Positions 42,071-51,652 of a stretch of DNA of 64,000 nucleotides are shown here, piece after piece. Below the pieces are notes generated by a model. That model worked only from the letters and a program-made list of their open reading frames with translations, was not told the DNA's origin and did no database searches. Each line of letters starts with the position of its first letter. The stretch's first letter is position 1. This DNA comes from Acidobacteriota bacterium (GTDB lineage Bacteria > Acidobacteriota > Terriglobia > Acidiferrales > UBA7541), in the NCBI GenBank assembly GCA_013289835.1, contig JABCZG010000001.1, positions 248,001 to 312,000 on the forward strand, in the 5' to 3' direction. A program made the translations under genes and the position numbers.

Positions 42071-43514
42071 TTCCGGCGATTCCATCTCGGTGCCTCCCAA
42101 TCCACTTTTGGCGAACAGCACGCCTCAGACCGAGGAACATCTCTCAACTAAAAAGATCAGGCGCTTGGTCATTCTGGTATTCCTCCTGAACGTGATTTCG
42201 GCGGCGCTTTTTATCGGCTCGGTCAATCGCCCGGTCTATGATGACCCGTTCAACATTTTCGACGTTCACAATTACGCCACGCAAGGTCTCTCGGTCCATT
42301 CCCTTTTGGCTCAGAGAAACCCGCCAGGCCCCACAAGCTTTCTTTGGATGGCTGCGGGAGTGCGCCTCCTGCACGGCGACGAACTGCGGGACGCGCGGCT
42401 CGCGGCCCTGGCAAGTTGGGTGTTGTTGGCTGGTGGTATCTTCGCAGGAGCGCAGTTCAGCAGGTTCCCTCGCCTCTGGTATGGCGGCCTTCTGTGTTTG
42501 TTGGTCTTCCCGCATGCGATTGAAACAGCGGCACTGGTGCTCACAGAGGGTCCCGCGCTACTTTTTGCTCTATTGGGAGTTTTGGCGTGGCTCGAATTTG
42601 CTTCTGAGCCGAATATCTCTCCCCGCACTCTTGCCCTCGGCCTGCTGGGAGGTTTGTCCATGGGGTTGGCGGTTACCTGCCGGCAATACTTGCTTGCAGT
42701 ACTCGCAGCGGCTGCCCTGTTTGTTGTCCTCCAGTATTGGAAACCTGCTTTCCGAGGAAAGACGCCCTGGGCCGTTGGCGCGGCTCTATCTCTAGTTCTT
42801 GCGATCATCCCGGTGCTTCTCCTCGTGCTGGTATGGAAAGGCATTTCAAGTCCCGGCATGGCAGCTGGCACGTCGTACTCGAATCTGAAGGCCAGCGTAG
42901 GATTCAACTTTTCGAGGCCCCTCATCGCGGCCTTCTATGCAGCGGTCTACTTGACCCCGCTCACGTTTCCGCTCCTGCTCCGGTTGAAGGGTTCCCAACG
43001 CCGCATGGCCCTTTTGTTCGCGATCTTAGGAGGAGCGCTTATCGCGCTATTCGCCCCTCTGTTTCTTCAGCCGGGGCCACTGAATTCACTCATTGCATTT
43101 GCGTCGCGCGTACCTCACGGCGGGACCGCCCTCTTCGCTGCCATCGCTTTCGTCGTACTTTACAATGCCGCGTCATTCTGCTTCCTGCTCCGGGAGCAAT
43201 GGCCAGCAATCTCGTCTTGCGCACCTGCCGCTTTCGCTTTGCTGGTGATTGTATTCTTTGTCGTGGAGCAAATCGGAGTGGGAGGCAATCTCGCGTTTTT
43301 TGATCGCTATGTGCTGCAGTTGGCGCCGTTCCTGGGTTTGCTTGCTTTCTCGGTTTTGCCGCGCCTTACTTCCGCTACGCATTCTCGCACTCGCGGCTCT
43401 TTCCGTTCTCAGTCACGTGATGCTCTGGCGCTTCGTCTTCGCCGCGTGAGCAGAACCAAGCGGACGCTAGCGATATGTATTTTGATACAGCCGGAGAACA
43501 AAAGTATGATCTGA
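42060..43514 (+). CDS. multi-TM ArnT/GT39-like glycosyltransferase, frameshifted end
   Basis: About 484 residues as read from the ATG at 42060, with around 11 membrane segments; N-terminal FLLNVISAALFIGSVNRPVYDDPFNIFDVHNYATQGLSVHSLL with an Asp-containing first loop is typical of GT-C polyprenyl-dependent mannosyl/arabinosyl-transferases. After about 43365 the frame gives a charged tail, while the +1 frame gives ILALAALSVLSHVMLWRFVF and TGA at 43447-43449, a typical final helix. A single-base indel near 43370 is the likely cause. It ends two bases before the next gene's ATG. Confidence 0.78.
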   Translation: MRANSGDSISVPPNPLLANSTPQTEEHLSTKKIRRLVILVFLLNVISAALFIGSVNRPVYDDPFNIFDVHNYATQGLSVHSLLAQRNPPGPTSFLWMAAGVRLLHGDELRDARLAALASWVLLAGGIFAGAQFSRFPRLWYGGLLCLLVFPHAIETAALVLTEGPALLFALLGVLAWLEFASEPNISPRTLALGLLGGLSMGLAVTCRQYLLAVLAAAALFVVLQYWKPAFRGKTPWAVGAALSLVLAIIPVLLLVLVWKGISSPGMAAGTSYSNLKASVGFNFSRPLIAAFYAAVYLTPLTFPLLLRLKGSQRRMALLFAILGGALIALFAPLFLQPGPLNSLIAFASRVPHGGTALFAAIAFVVLYNAASFCFLLREQWPAISSCAPAAFALLVIVFFVVEQIGVGGNLAFFDRYVLQLAPFLGLLAFSVLPRLTSATHSRTRGSFRSQSRDALALRLRRVSRTKRTLAICILIQPENKSMI

Positions 43515-43515
43515 A

Positions 43516-44946
43516 ATGTCCCGCCCATTCCTTGTTGGAAGGGTCTTGGACTTGCGATGGACGGTGCCTCAGGTGACCATTCACAAAATTTCAAGGCGCG
43601 CATGGCTTCGGCAAATCCAGACTCTTGCTGGGGTTTTCCCATTGGGGTTCTCCCCTTCCCTCGCGTCGCGGTTTTTGCAGAGCGCGTCGCGGCAAGTGGT
43701 TTCTCCCCCCTCGGGGGAGAGGGGCGCGCCGGTTTCCACGAACGGTCCCATTCAATACAAATTCTCACCTGCGGAAGACGCCTTCCTGGAAGAGTTGGAA
43801 CGCGCCAGTTTCCGTTATTTCTGGGAAGAATCGAATCCTTATACCGGCCTGCTGAAAGACCGGAGCCAGGCTAGCGGACCCGATTCCCGTGCAACCGCGA
43901 GTATTGCCGCGACAGGGTTGGGTCTTACTGCTCTTTGCATCGCGGACCATCGAGGATGGGAGGACGCCAAGAAAATTCGCGAACGCGTTCGCAATACCCT
44001 CCGTTTTGCCGCCACCCGCCTGAGCCACAACAATGGATTCTTCTTTCATTTTCTTAACATGCAGAGCGGCGACCGCGATTTCCAATCGGAAGTCTCTTCG
44101 ATCGACACTTCGATTTTCCTCTGCGGGGCGCTCGCGTGCCGCGGCTATTTTGACGATGCCGAAATTCGCGACCTGTCCACCAAGCTGTACGACCGTGTGG
44201 ATTGGACCTGGCTGCTGCAAGGAGAAAAAACCCTTTCCATGGGCTGGAAACCCGAAAGCGGTTTCATCAAGGCCAGGTGGGACAGCTACAGCGAGTTGAT
44301 GATGATCTACCTCCTCGGCCTCGGTTCTCCAACGCATCCTTTGCCGAAGGAATGCTGGGATGCGTGGAAGCGCCCGGCGTTCGAATTCAACGGGCTGCAT
44401 TTTATTGGCTCGCATGCTCCGCTCTTCGTGCACCAGTATTCGCATGCGTGGTTCGATTTCCGCGGTAAAGCGGACGCATACGCAAATTACTTCGAGAATT
44501 CGGTGATTGCGACCAAAGCACACAAGCTGTGGTGCATCTCGCTGGCAAAACAATTCCCGGACTACAGTGACGACCTCTGGGGCATCACTGCCTCCGATTC
44601 GATGCACGGCTATGTAGCCTGGGGCGGCCCGCCTCCGATGGGTCCGATCGATGGCAGCATCGTCCCCTGCGCCGCCGCTGGCTCGTTGCCTTTTTTGCCG
44701 GAGGAGACGTTGCGCGTGCTGCAAAACATCCATGAAAAATACGAGAAACACGTCTGGCGAAAATATGGTTTCGTGGATGCTTTCAATCCGTTGAAAAACT
44801 GGTACAACCCCGACGTCATTGGAATTGATCTGGGGATCACTCTCTTGATGGCCGAAAACGCGCGAACCGGCTTCGTTTGGGAACAGTTCATGAAGAACGA
44901 TGCCGTGAAGAACGGGATGGCCCGCGCAGGGTTTCACAAACAATAG
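43516..44946 (+). CDS. glucoamylase-family (PF10091-type) secreted protein
   Basis: 476 residues as framed from the ATG at 43516; the N-terminus includes a Tat-like signal (SRRAWLRQIQTLAGVFPLG) and the true start may be slightly later. The core is the glycoamylase-like (alpha/alpha)6 domain: SFRYFWEESNPYTGLLKDRS, SIAATGLGLTALCIADHRGW, FFFHFLNMQSG..SEVSSIDTSIFLCGAL, SGFIKARWDSYSELMMIYLLGLGSPTHPLP, LWGITASDSMHGYVAWGGPP and PEETLRVLQNI. A GC-rich hairpin (TCTCCCCC/GGGGGAGA) sits in the linker near residue 65. Probably acts on beta-glucans; substrate inferred from family only. Confidence 0.87.
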   Translation: MSRPFLVGRVLDLRWTVPQVTIHKISRRAWLRQIQTLAGVFPLGFSPSLASRFLQSASRQVVSPPSGERGAPVSTNGPIQYKFSPAEDAFLEELERASFRYFWEESNPYTGLLKDRSQASGPDSRATASIAATGLGLTALCIADHRGWEDAKKIRERVRNTLRFAATRLSHNNGFFFHFLNMQSGDRDFQSEVSSIDTSIFLCGALACRGYFDDAEIRDLSTKLYDRVDWTWLLQGEKTLSMGWKPESGFIKARWDSYSELMMIYLLGLGSPTHPLPKECWDAWKRPAFEFNGLHFIGSHAPLFVHQYSHAWFDFRGKADAYANYFENSVIATKAHKLWCISLAKQFPDYSDDLWGITASDSMHGYVAWGGPPPMGPIDGSIVPCAAAGSLPFLPEETLRVLQNIHEKYEKHVWRKYGFVDAFNPLKNWYNPDVIGIDLGITLLMAENARTGFVWEQFMKNDAVKNGMARAGFHKQ

Positions 44947-44988
44947 CGGCGGGATGGGATGTTTGAAGGGTTTCACCCGGGCCGAGAA

Positions 44989-46521
44989 CTATCGCTCGAT
45001 CTCGATCAACGCCAGGGCATGCGGCTGGAGCGTAAGCGCGAGCGAGCCGTTCTTGAGTGTCTGCGTTTGCGAAGCGGGGAGTGCGCCCGCCTTGCGTAGC
45101 GCTTCGATCTGCGAAAGCGTGGGGAATGCCGGTCGTCCCATTTTTTCCCAGGCTGGCAGCGGCGATCCGTGCCCGGGGTCCACGATGGTGATGCGCGCGG
45201 AAGCCGTTCCATTCACGCCTTTGAAATACAACGTAAAGGCTTTCGGCGAGCCAGCTTCTTCCGGCAGGAACAGATTCCAGAGAGCCAAGACGAGCGCGCC
45301 AGTTTTCGTGCGAGTGACCAGAGCGGATTCTGAGTTGACCTCCAGCCGCGTTTCGCCGAGCTCATGTAGAAGCGCAAAATCGTTGAACGCCGCCTTCGGA
45401 ATGCTGCGTTCGGCGAGCAAGCCGAACCCTCCGTAAAACGGCGTTTTCACTACGCCCTGTTCTTCAAAAACATCCGAAAACGTCCAGTAGCTCATCATCG
45501 TGGTGAGGCCGTCGCACTGGCGAATGGTGTCCGCCATCCACGGCCCCATAAACGGCGTGTCTGTCACGGCGGGCTCGTTCATATAACTGGCGTTGAACTC
45601 GCTCCAGATGAGCGGCGTGTTCGGGAAGGCTGACGCGGCGATCTGGTCATGAACTTTGGTGACAGCGCGGCAGACCATCCGCGTCCGTGGAATATTCTCG
45701 TGCGTGCCGAATACGTCTTCCGCTTTGTCGTTCCCGTAGACGTGTGTTGAAGCGAAGTCGACCGGAATGTTTTTCTCCTTGCAATGCGCCAGGAAGCGGT
45801 CCACCCAGGCAGCCTGGGCCGTGGCCGGGCCGCCCACGCGCAAGCGCGGGCTCACGCGTTTGACGGCACGCGCGGCGCGGTCGTACAGCTCGTAGTACGT
45901 AGCTTCTTTCGGGTCGCCCACCCAGAAATCAATGTTCGGTTCGTTCCAGACCTCAAAATACCACTGCGCGACTTCGTCTTCGCCGTATCGTTTGACGAGA
46001 TGCCGAGCGAAGTTTTCGACCAACTGCTCCCACTTGTCCCAGTCCTTGGGAGGAGCAACGTTCTGCTTATACCAAAACGCGTGAAGCGCGCCGGGATCGG
46101 ACGAGAGCTTCTTGGGCATAAAGCTCAGCTCGATGAAGGGGCGGACATGATTCTCGAGCAAGCCGTCATAGATCTGGTCCACGTAAGAGAAGTTGTAGAT
46201 GGGCTTGCCGTCTTTGTCCTCGTCGTAAAGGCCCACTTCGTCATGGAAAATCGCGTGGAAACGCACGTATTCAAAGCCGGTAATGCGCTTGGTTTCGCGC
46301 AGGTCGTAGCGATAGTTTTCGCGGAGGCTCAGGACGGCGCGCCCCGAACCAAACATCTTTTCCCAGAAATGAGGAAACGGATGCGACGGAGCGTTAGCAT
46401 CAATTTCGATGGTTTGCGACGAACCAATGGATTGGGCCTGGAGTGTGATTGCTGGCAGAACGCACCCGGCAATGAACAACGCGACGCGGAAAACATTTGT
46501 GCGAAAATCCAGGCGGCACAT
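44989..46521 (-). CDS. secreted GH39 glycosidase (beta-xylosidase-like)
   Basis: 510 residues with signal peptide (FRVALFIAGCVLPAITLQA). The GH39 pattern is clear: HFWEKMFGSGRAVLSLRENYR, FHAIFHDEVGLYDED, acid/base Glu in WYFEVWNEPNIDFW, nucleophile Glu in PLIWSEFNAS, and the C-terminal beta domain (SALVTRTKTGALVLALWN). GH39 members cleave xylosides or related uronic-acid sugars; the exact substrate is open. Downstream of the TonB receptor, with a stable hairpin between the genes. Confidence 0.9.
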   Translation of the reverse strand: MCRLDFRTNVFRVALFIAGCVLPAITLQAQSIGSSQTIEIDANAPSHPFPHFWEKMFGSGRAVLSLRENYRYDLRETKRITGFEYVRFHAIFHDEVGLYDEDKDGKPIYNFSYVDQIYDGLLENHVRPFIELSFMPKKLSSDPGALHAFWYKQNVAPPKDWDKWEQLVENFARHLVKRYGEDEVAQWYFEVWNEPNIDFWVGDPKEATYYELYDRAARAVKRVSPRLRVGGPATAQAAWVDRFLAHCKEKNIPVDFASTHVYGNDKAEDVFGTHENIPRTRMVCRAVTKVHDQIAASAFPNTPLIWSEFNASYMNEPAVTDTPFMGPWMADTIRQCDGLTTMMSYWTFSDVFEEQGVVKTPFYGGFGLLAERSIPKAAFNDFALLHELGETRLEVNSESALVTRTKTGALVLALWNLFLPEEAGSPKAFTLYFKGVNGTASARITIVDPGHGSPLPAWEKMGRPAFPTLSQIEALRKAGALPASQTQTLKNGSLALTLQPHALALIEIER

Positions 46522-46545
46522 TGCAAGTCTCCTGAAGGAATGAGG

Positions 46546-46586
46546 AAGCGCGTTCGAGCACAGAATTATTTGCCCCGAACGCGCTT
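46546..46586. repeat. 11-bp inverted repeat between TonB receptor and GH39
   Basis: AAGCGCGTTCG (46546-46556) and CGAACGCGCTT (46576-46586) are perfect complements with a 19-base loop, placed 10 bases after the TonB receptor stop and 25 before the GH39 start, on the minus-strand transcript. No T-run follows, so it is more likely an intercistronic stem affecting mRNA stability than a full terminator. Confidence 0.6.
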
Positions 46587-46596
46587 GGGAGTTCAG

Positions 46597-49500
46597 TTAG
46601 AAATTGAAGTGGGCCTGGAACTCGATTACGCGGCCCGCGAGCCCGCCTGGCGATCGGCCAAACGAAAAGGTGTTCGTAAGGTCATCATTGCTGCTGAAGT
46701 TGGGGATAGGTGCAACATTCAGAATGTTGAACGCGTTATAGAAGTTTGCCCGGAAGTCGATCACAGCGTTTTCACCAATTAAACGCATGCTGGGCAAACC
46801 GAACCGCTTCCCGAGGCTGAGGTCCACTTGTTTGAAGGTAGGACCGGGAAAGGAATTGCGGCCTATGGGCGGCTGATTCCGGGGAAACGCAGTCGTAAAG
46901 CAGTTGTCAATCCCAGCCCCGCAGTTGGTCAGGAGAGTCGGGAAATTAGGATCATTGGGAGCGTTTCCAGGCCGGGCGGTCGTCGTCGGGCACACGCCAT
47001 TGATGAACTGCGCATTTCCCGGACTATTGAAGCACGTGCCCGCGTAAGAAGTAGGTCGATCGGGGCGGTAGCCATCGCCTTCGGGATTGTTATTCTGCGG
47101 TCCAAAAGAAACTGGTGTCCACGGAAACCCGGTATGGTAGGTGAACACCCCGCTGACGTTCCAACCGCCCAGCGTCTTGCCAACCAGATCGTGGCGATTT
47201 CGGAAGATAGGAAGATCCCACACACCATTAATGACGAAGAAATGACGCGCGTCATAATCGGCGGGACCGTAGTCCAGCGATTGGTTATAGGGATAGTCCT
47301 GTTGAGGACCGATTTCATACGAGGCGAAGTCCAGCGTTTTGCTAAACGTATAGCTTCCGTTCAGCACGAACCCATGGGCGAAGCGATGGTTTACCCGGAC
47401 CAACAGGGCGTTATAGTTGGCGTCCACATCTGCCATTGGGAAAAAGATGCGGCCGCCAACACCCAGTGCCGCATTGCCCGTAAGGTGAGGCGCCGTGCAA
47501 GTGGGGTTCGTGGGGCCGCAGGGCTGGCCGTTGCTGCCCGTGTTTTGCATGAAGTCCATGGTGTCGTCAAATGTGTCGCCTGGGTTCAATCGGTTCAAAT
47601 CAACCGAGCGAATCAGCCTGTGAGAGCTGCTCCCAGCGTATCCGACCTGGAGCGTTGTATCTCGCACGAACTCCCACTGCCAACCTAGCGAGTACGTGTA
47701 GACATATGCGTTAGGTAGATTAGGCCGAGAACCCCAGATCGTAATCGGGATGTCGCTGGTACACGCCTTGCTGGCGCACAAGCCGCCCGTGTTTGGGTCC
47801 ACTCCAAACGCCAGGAGTGGATTGGCCGGATAGCTGAACGGTGAATTGCTGGTGCCGAGCACGTAGTCTATCCCCACCGAGGCGGGCGTCGTACCGGGCC
47901 CCGCGCAACACCCGGTCAAATCTGCAGCAAAGGGCGTGTTGAACCGAACCGGATCGAGGATGTTGTCGTAGATGCGATTGTAATTGATGCCAAAGCCCCC
48001 GCGTATGACTACTTTGTCGTTGAGGCGTTTCGGGCTCCAAGCAAAGCCGAGCCGCGGACCGAAATTGTGCAGGTCCTTATTATAGAGTTGCTGACCCGCA
48101 ACGACTTTCCCGTCCGTGAGACCGTTAGGGCCGAATTCATAGTTGCTGATTAAATTCTGCGTGTCCGTCAGCGGAGAGAAATATTCCCACCGCAATCCCA
48201 GGTTCAGCGTCAGGTTTGACCGCAGTTTCCAGTCGTCCTGTACAAAGAGGGCATAGATGCTGCTACGAAAATTGCGCTGCCCGACCGGCAAACTCCCTGT
48301 GCGGGGATCCACAGTGATGGCTTCGAACTGAGGAGCATCGTTGGCCCAGTCCATGAATGACGAAAACTGGAATAGCGGGCGAGCGCCGCCTTGTTCATTG
48401 TTGTTGTTCAGGTTCTTCCCAATGTCCACACCGAACTTGAGGTTTTGCGCGCCCACAAACCTCGAAACCGTGTCACGGAAGTCAAACGTGGTCTGGGAAA
48501 AGATAGCCGGTGTGGTTCCGCCTCGCCCCGCCCCAGCGTTGATGCAGCAACCTGGCACACCATTCGGACCCCCAACAGCGCTATTGAAATCAAAAATATT
48601 GTAGAAGGGTATGCCAAAATCGGTGTTCGTGGACGAAGCGATCTGATTGTAAGACCAGCGCGTGATGTTAAAGCGGAAATCGTTCAGCATGGTCGTCGTA
48701 AGCGTGCGGTTCCAGCCAAACGTCAACAGCCAGTTGAAAGGAGCAAGCGTCAAGTCATCAATGGGGCGATCGCCGCCCTGGGACTGATTCAAACGCGAGA
48801 AATAAGAGCTGTAGAAGAATTGATTCTTTCCGCGATTGTAATCCAACCGTCCGTTGTATTCATTTCCGGAGCTCGAAAACGGGTTGAGAACATTAGCATG
48901 CTCAAACTCCGCCCCGACGCCGGCCGCAGGGCCACACCCCGTGCCAGCGGCTTGGGTCACGCCACCTACGACACAGGCGGAATTGTCGTAATAGCCGCCG
49001 AGAGGAATGGCCGGATCAAATGAGCAGCAATTTGAGGTGCTGTTGGGAAGCACCGAGATAATTCGGGGCGCGACGCCGGCCGTGCCGAACACTTTTGCCG
49101 CCAAGCTGCTCGGATTGTTGCTTATGACATATTGACGGAACGCTTGCGTTTCGACGACCTGGTTCAATGCAATCGTTGGGTTATTCTGCCGCACCCCTTC
49201 ATAAGAAAAGAAAAAGAAGAGTGAGTTGTGAAAAACCGGACCACCTAGGCTGCCACCGAACTGTCGATCCTTATCGTTCACGCGAACTGGACCGCCGAAT
49301 GGCCCGTGGTATTTGTTGTACGCGTTCAGGCCGGGATCATCGAATTGGACGATTCCGCTACCGTGGAATGCGTTTGTGCCATTTTTGGATATCACTTTTA
49401 CCTGCGCGCCGGAGTTGCGGCCATCCTCAGCGGAATAGGTGCTCGATAAAACTTGGATTTCCCTGACCGATTCTTCGTCGGGGGTGATGACTGCCGCGCC

Positions 49501-50166
49501 GCCCCAACCCAAGCTATTCGCGCTCACGCCATCAATCTGATAGTTGTTTGCCGAAACGCGTTGGCCGTCGGCTACGATCTGCACCTGATTCTCAATTTGG
49601 AAGATTTGACTATTGGAGCCTCCCGGTCCTTGCTGCAGTGGAAGGTTTTGAGAATTTCCGTTGGAAGAACGTGCGTCGTCACCGAACACGCCAGGGGCTA
49701 GCCGGAGTAGTTCGTATGGGTCGCGTCCGAACGAAGGTAAGTTGTTTATCTGCTGGTTGGAGATTGTGCCTGAAATGTTGGCATCCTCGCTCTGCAGGTC
49801 GGTCAGGGTTTCGCCGTTCACTGTGACTGTTGAAGACACCTGGCCTACCACCATTGTCACGTCTACACCGCGGGCCTGTTCCGCATTGACGTCTATGTTC
49901 TTGATTTCCTTCTTCTCGAAGCTTGCTGCCTCCACAGTCAGGGTGTATGTCCCGGGCGGAAGTTCCGTGAAGTGATAGAAGCCCGTGTCGTTAGACGTAG
50001 CCTCATGCTGAATACCAGTATCCTGGCTCTTGAGTGTAAGTTTGGCACCCGCCACGGCTCCGCCACTTTTGTCTGTGACCGTGCCCTGTAATCCGGCTTT
50101 GTACTGCGCATAAGCGGAGACGGCGAAGAGGGAGAGCAAAATCGCAAGCAGGACTTTCAAACGCAT
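46597..50166 (-). CDS. Oar-like TonB-dependent receptor
   Basis: 1189 residues. Signal peptide (LLAILLSLFAVSAYAQ), carboxypeptidase-regulatory-like domain (GTVTDKSGGAVAGAKLTLKS..TELPPGTYTLTVEA, residues about 25-110), plug (NNYQIDGVSANSLGWGG..REIQVLSSTYSAEDGRNSGAQVKVISKNGTN) and a long outer-membrane barrel ending in aromatic FQAHFNF. This is the acidobacterial TonB receptor type for oligosaccharide uptake. SD GAGGTG precedes the ATG. Next to GH39 and divergent from a LacI regulator, hence probably sugar-induced. Confidence 0.93.
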   Translation of the reverse strand: MRLKVLLAILLSLFAVSAYAQYKAGLQGTVTDKSGGAVAGAKLTLKSQDTGIQHEATSNDTGFYHFTELPPGTYTLTVEAASFEKKEIKNIDVNAEQARGVDVTMVVGQVSSTVTVNGETLTDLQSEDANISGTISNQQINNLPSFGRDPYELLRLAPGVFGDDARSSNGNSQNLPLQQGPGGSNSQIFQIENQVQIVADGQRVSANNYQIDGVSANSLGWGGAAVITPDEESVREIQVLSSTYSAEDGRNSGAQVKVISKNGTNAFHGSGIVQFDDPGLNAYNKYHGPFGGPVRVNDKDRQFGGSLGGPVFHNSLFFFFSYEGVRQNNPTIALNQVVETQAFRQYVISNNPSSLAAKVFGTAGVAPRIISVLPNSTSNCCSFDPAIPLGGYYDNSACVVGGVTQAAGTGCGPAAGVGAEFEHANVLNPFSSSGNEYNGRLDYNRGKNQFFYSSYFSRLNQSQGGDRPIDDLTLAPFNWLLTFGWNRTLTTTMLNDFRFNITRWSYNQIASSTNTDFGIPFYNIFDFNSAVGGPNGVPGCCINAGAGRGGTTPAIFSQTTFDFRDTVSRFVGAQNLKFGVDIGKNLNNNNEQGGARPLFQFSSFMDWANDAPQFEAITVDPRTGSLPVGQRNFRSSIYALFVQDDWKLRSNLTLNLGLRWEYFSPLTDTQNLISNYEFGPNGLTDGKVVAGQQLYNKDLHNFGPRLGFAWSPKRLNDKVVIRGGFGINYNRIYDNILDPVRFNTPFAADLTGCCAGPGTTPASVGIDYVLGTSNSPFSYPANPLLAFGVDPNTGGLCASKACTSDIPITIWGSRPNLPNAYVYTYSLGWQWEFVRDTTLQVGYAGSSSHRLIRSVDLNRLNPGDTFDDTMDFMQNTGSNGQPCGPTNPTCTAPHLTGNAALGVGGRIFFPMADVDANYNALLVRVNHRFAHGFVLNGSYTFSKTLDFASYEIGPQQDYPYNQSLDYGPADYDARHFFVINGVWDLPIFRNRHDLVGKTLGGWNVSGVFTYHTGFPWTPVSFGPQNNNPEGDGYRPDRPTSYAGTCFNSPGNAQFINGVCPTTTARPGNAPNDPNFPTLLTNCGAGIDNCFTTAFPRNQPPIGRNSFPGPTFKQVDLSLGKRFGLPSMRLIGENAVIDFRANFYNAFNILNVAPIPNFSSNDDLTNTFSFGRSPGGLAGRVIEFQAHFNF

Positions 50167-50186
50167 GGTTTCACCTCGAGATCAGC

Positions 50187-50201
50187 ATTCGAAAAACGAA
50201 T
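50187..50201. promoter_or_regulatory. inverted repeat ATTCG-N5-CGAAT
   Basis: ATTCG and CGAAT flank five A residues just beside the 12-bp palindrome of the same intergenic region. It is short and may be incidental, but it adds to the density of symmetric sites before the TonB receptor. Confidence 0.3.
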
Positions 50202-50205
50202 TTAG

Positions 50206-50217
50206 TAAATCGATTTA
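50206..50217. promoter_or_regulatory. candidate LacI operator
   Basis: TAAATCGATTTA is a perfect 12-bp palindrome with a central CG, as in LacI/GalR-family operators. It lies 40 bases upstream of the TonB receptor start and about 220 upstream of the LacI-family ATG, so it could control the receptor and, through the shared region, the regulator itself. Confidence 0.6.
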
Positions 50218-50436
50218 TCCCCGGTTCTGGGAAGCATGAAACACCCGTTGCACGAGTGTTGTCAAGAGCATATTTTGTCCCGGTGGAGAAGAGGCCATCA
50301 AAAGCAAAGAAGGATGTCAGTTCAATATCCGAGTTGTCTGTTCACTTCTGCACACTTCGCCAGTCCACTTCGCGCGGGTACTTCTTCGCTTGCCCGGCAA
50401 ACTCCTGTGTGCCAGACTACGCGCATTGAACACCCC

Positions 50437-51510
50437 ATGATTCGTCCTAAAGCGGGTGCAACTGCCCGGCCACGCGGAGGCCATTCCGCGCAGACGGTGA
50501 GTTTGAAGTTTCTGGCAGAGCATCTAGGTCTTTCGCCAGCTACGGTTTCACTTGTCATCAATCGATCTCCCGCGGCCAAGTCCATCCCCCACCGCACCCA
50601 GGAGCGCATCCGGGCAGCCGCACGCGAACTGAATTACCGGCCGAATTTCATGGCGCGCTCGCTGCGGGCGCAACGGAGCTTCACCATCGGGGTCGTCGTT
50701 CCGGAAATCAGCGAGGGATATGCCGCGCTGGTGCTGTCCGGCATTGAAGATCACTTGCTCGAGGAGGGCTACTTTTATTTTGTCGTCAGCCACCGCCACC
50801 GCGCCGACCTGATCGACGAATATCCGCGGCTTTTGCAGCAGCGCGCGGTTGAGGGCCTTATTGCCGTAGACACCGCGTGTCATGAAGGCGTGAACATTCC
50901 GGTGGTGGCGGTCTCGGGCCATCGCGAAATCCCCGGGGTAACCAATATCGCTCTGAACCATCTGCGAGCCACTCGACTGGCCATCGAGCACCTCACGCAA
51001 CTCGGGCACAGCAAGATCGCCTACATCAAGGGCCAGGAGTTCAGTTCGGATACGGAAGTGCGCTGGGAAGCCGTGCGCGATGCCGCGAAGGAGCTGGGCC
51101 TTGAGATCAACGAGCGGTTGGTTGGGCAACTGGAGGGGGAATCGCCATCGCCGGAATTAGGTTATCAAGTCACGAGGAAAATTCTTGCGACTGGAGAGCC
51201 CTTCACCGCGCTGTTTGCCTTCAATGATATTTCCGCAATCGGCGCGATCCGCGCGCTCCGGGAGGCAGGGCGGCGCGTCCCCGAGGATGTCTCCGTGGTG
51301 GGCTTCGACGATATTCAGAGCGCCGCATTTCAGAATCCCGCACTGACGACCGTGCGGCAACCGCTGCGCCAAATGGGAATCATCGCCGCGGAAACACTTT
51401 TGCGCCGCATCAATGCCTCCTCAAAAGCCCCCTACCCCAAAAACATCCACGTGGAACCAGAGCTGATCGTCCGCGAGACGACGGCCCGCCCGGCCAGCAA
51501 ATCCCACTGA
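50437..51510 (+). CDS. LacI-family transcriptional regulator
   Basis: 357 residues from the ATG at 50437; an open frame upstream to 50236 is not protein-like. The HTH is [25 protein letters not shown] (residues about 22-46) with hinge helix [22 protein letters not shown]; the ligand-binding domain follows ([66 protein letters not shown]). Represses carbohydrate genes until an inducer binds. Divergent from the TonB receptor; likely controls it and the GH39 gene. Confidence 0.92.
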   Translation: MIRPKAGATARPRGGHSAQTVSLKFLAEHLGLSPATVSLVINRSPAAKSIPHRTQERIRAAARELNYRPNFMARSLRAQRSFTIGVVVPEISEGYAALVLSGIEDHLLEEGYFYFVVSHRHRADLIDEYPRLLQQRAVEGLIAVDTACHEGVNIPVVAVSGHREIPGVTNIALNHLRATRLAIEHLTQLGHSKIAYIKGQEFSSDTEVRWEAVRDAAKELGLEINERLVGQLEGESPSPELGYQVTRKILATGEPFTALFAFNDISAIGAIRALREAGRRVPEDVSVVGFDDIQSAAFQNPALTTVRQPLRQMGIIAAETLLRRINASSKAPYPKNIHVEPELIVRETTARPASKSH

Positions 51511-51652
51511 GCTACGAACTGCTCGCGCCCATCCAGCGTCTCTCGATCACGCATCATGATTGAGGCCAGCTCTCCTGCGGGCACGCAGACCTTGGTAGAG
51601 GCTTTATGTTATCGTGGGAATTGATACGCTGCCCGCCGACGGGAGATCCGTC

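Noticed and set aside
45784-47688. Two plus-strand frames (about 332 and 286 codons) opposite GH39 and the TonB receptor
   Set aside because: The minus-strand genes have clear catalytic and barrel motifs and signal peptides; the plus frames have none.
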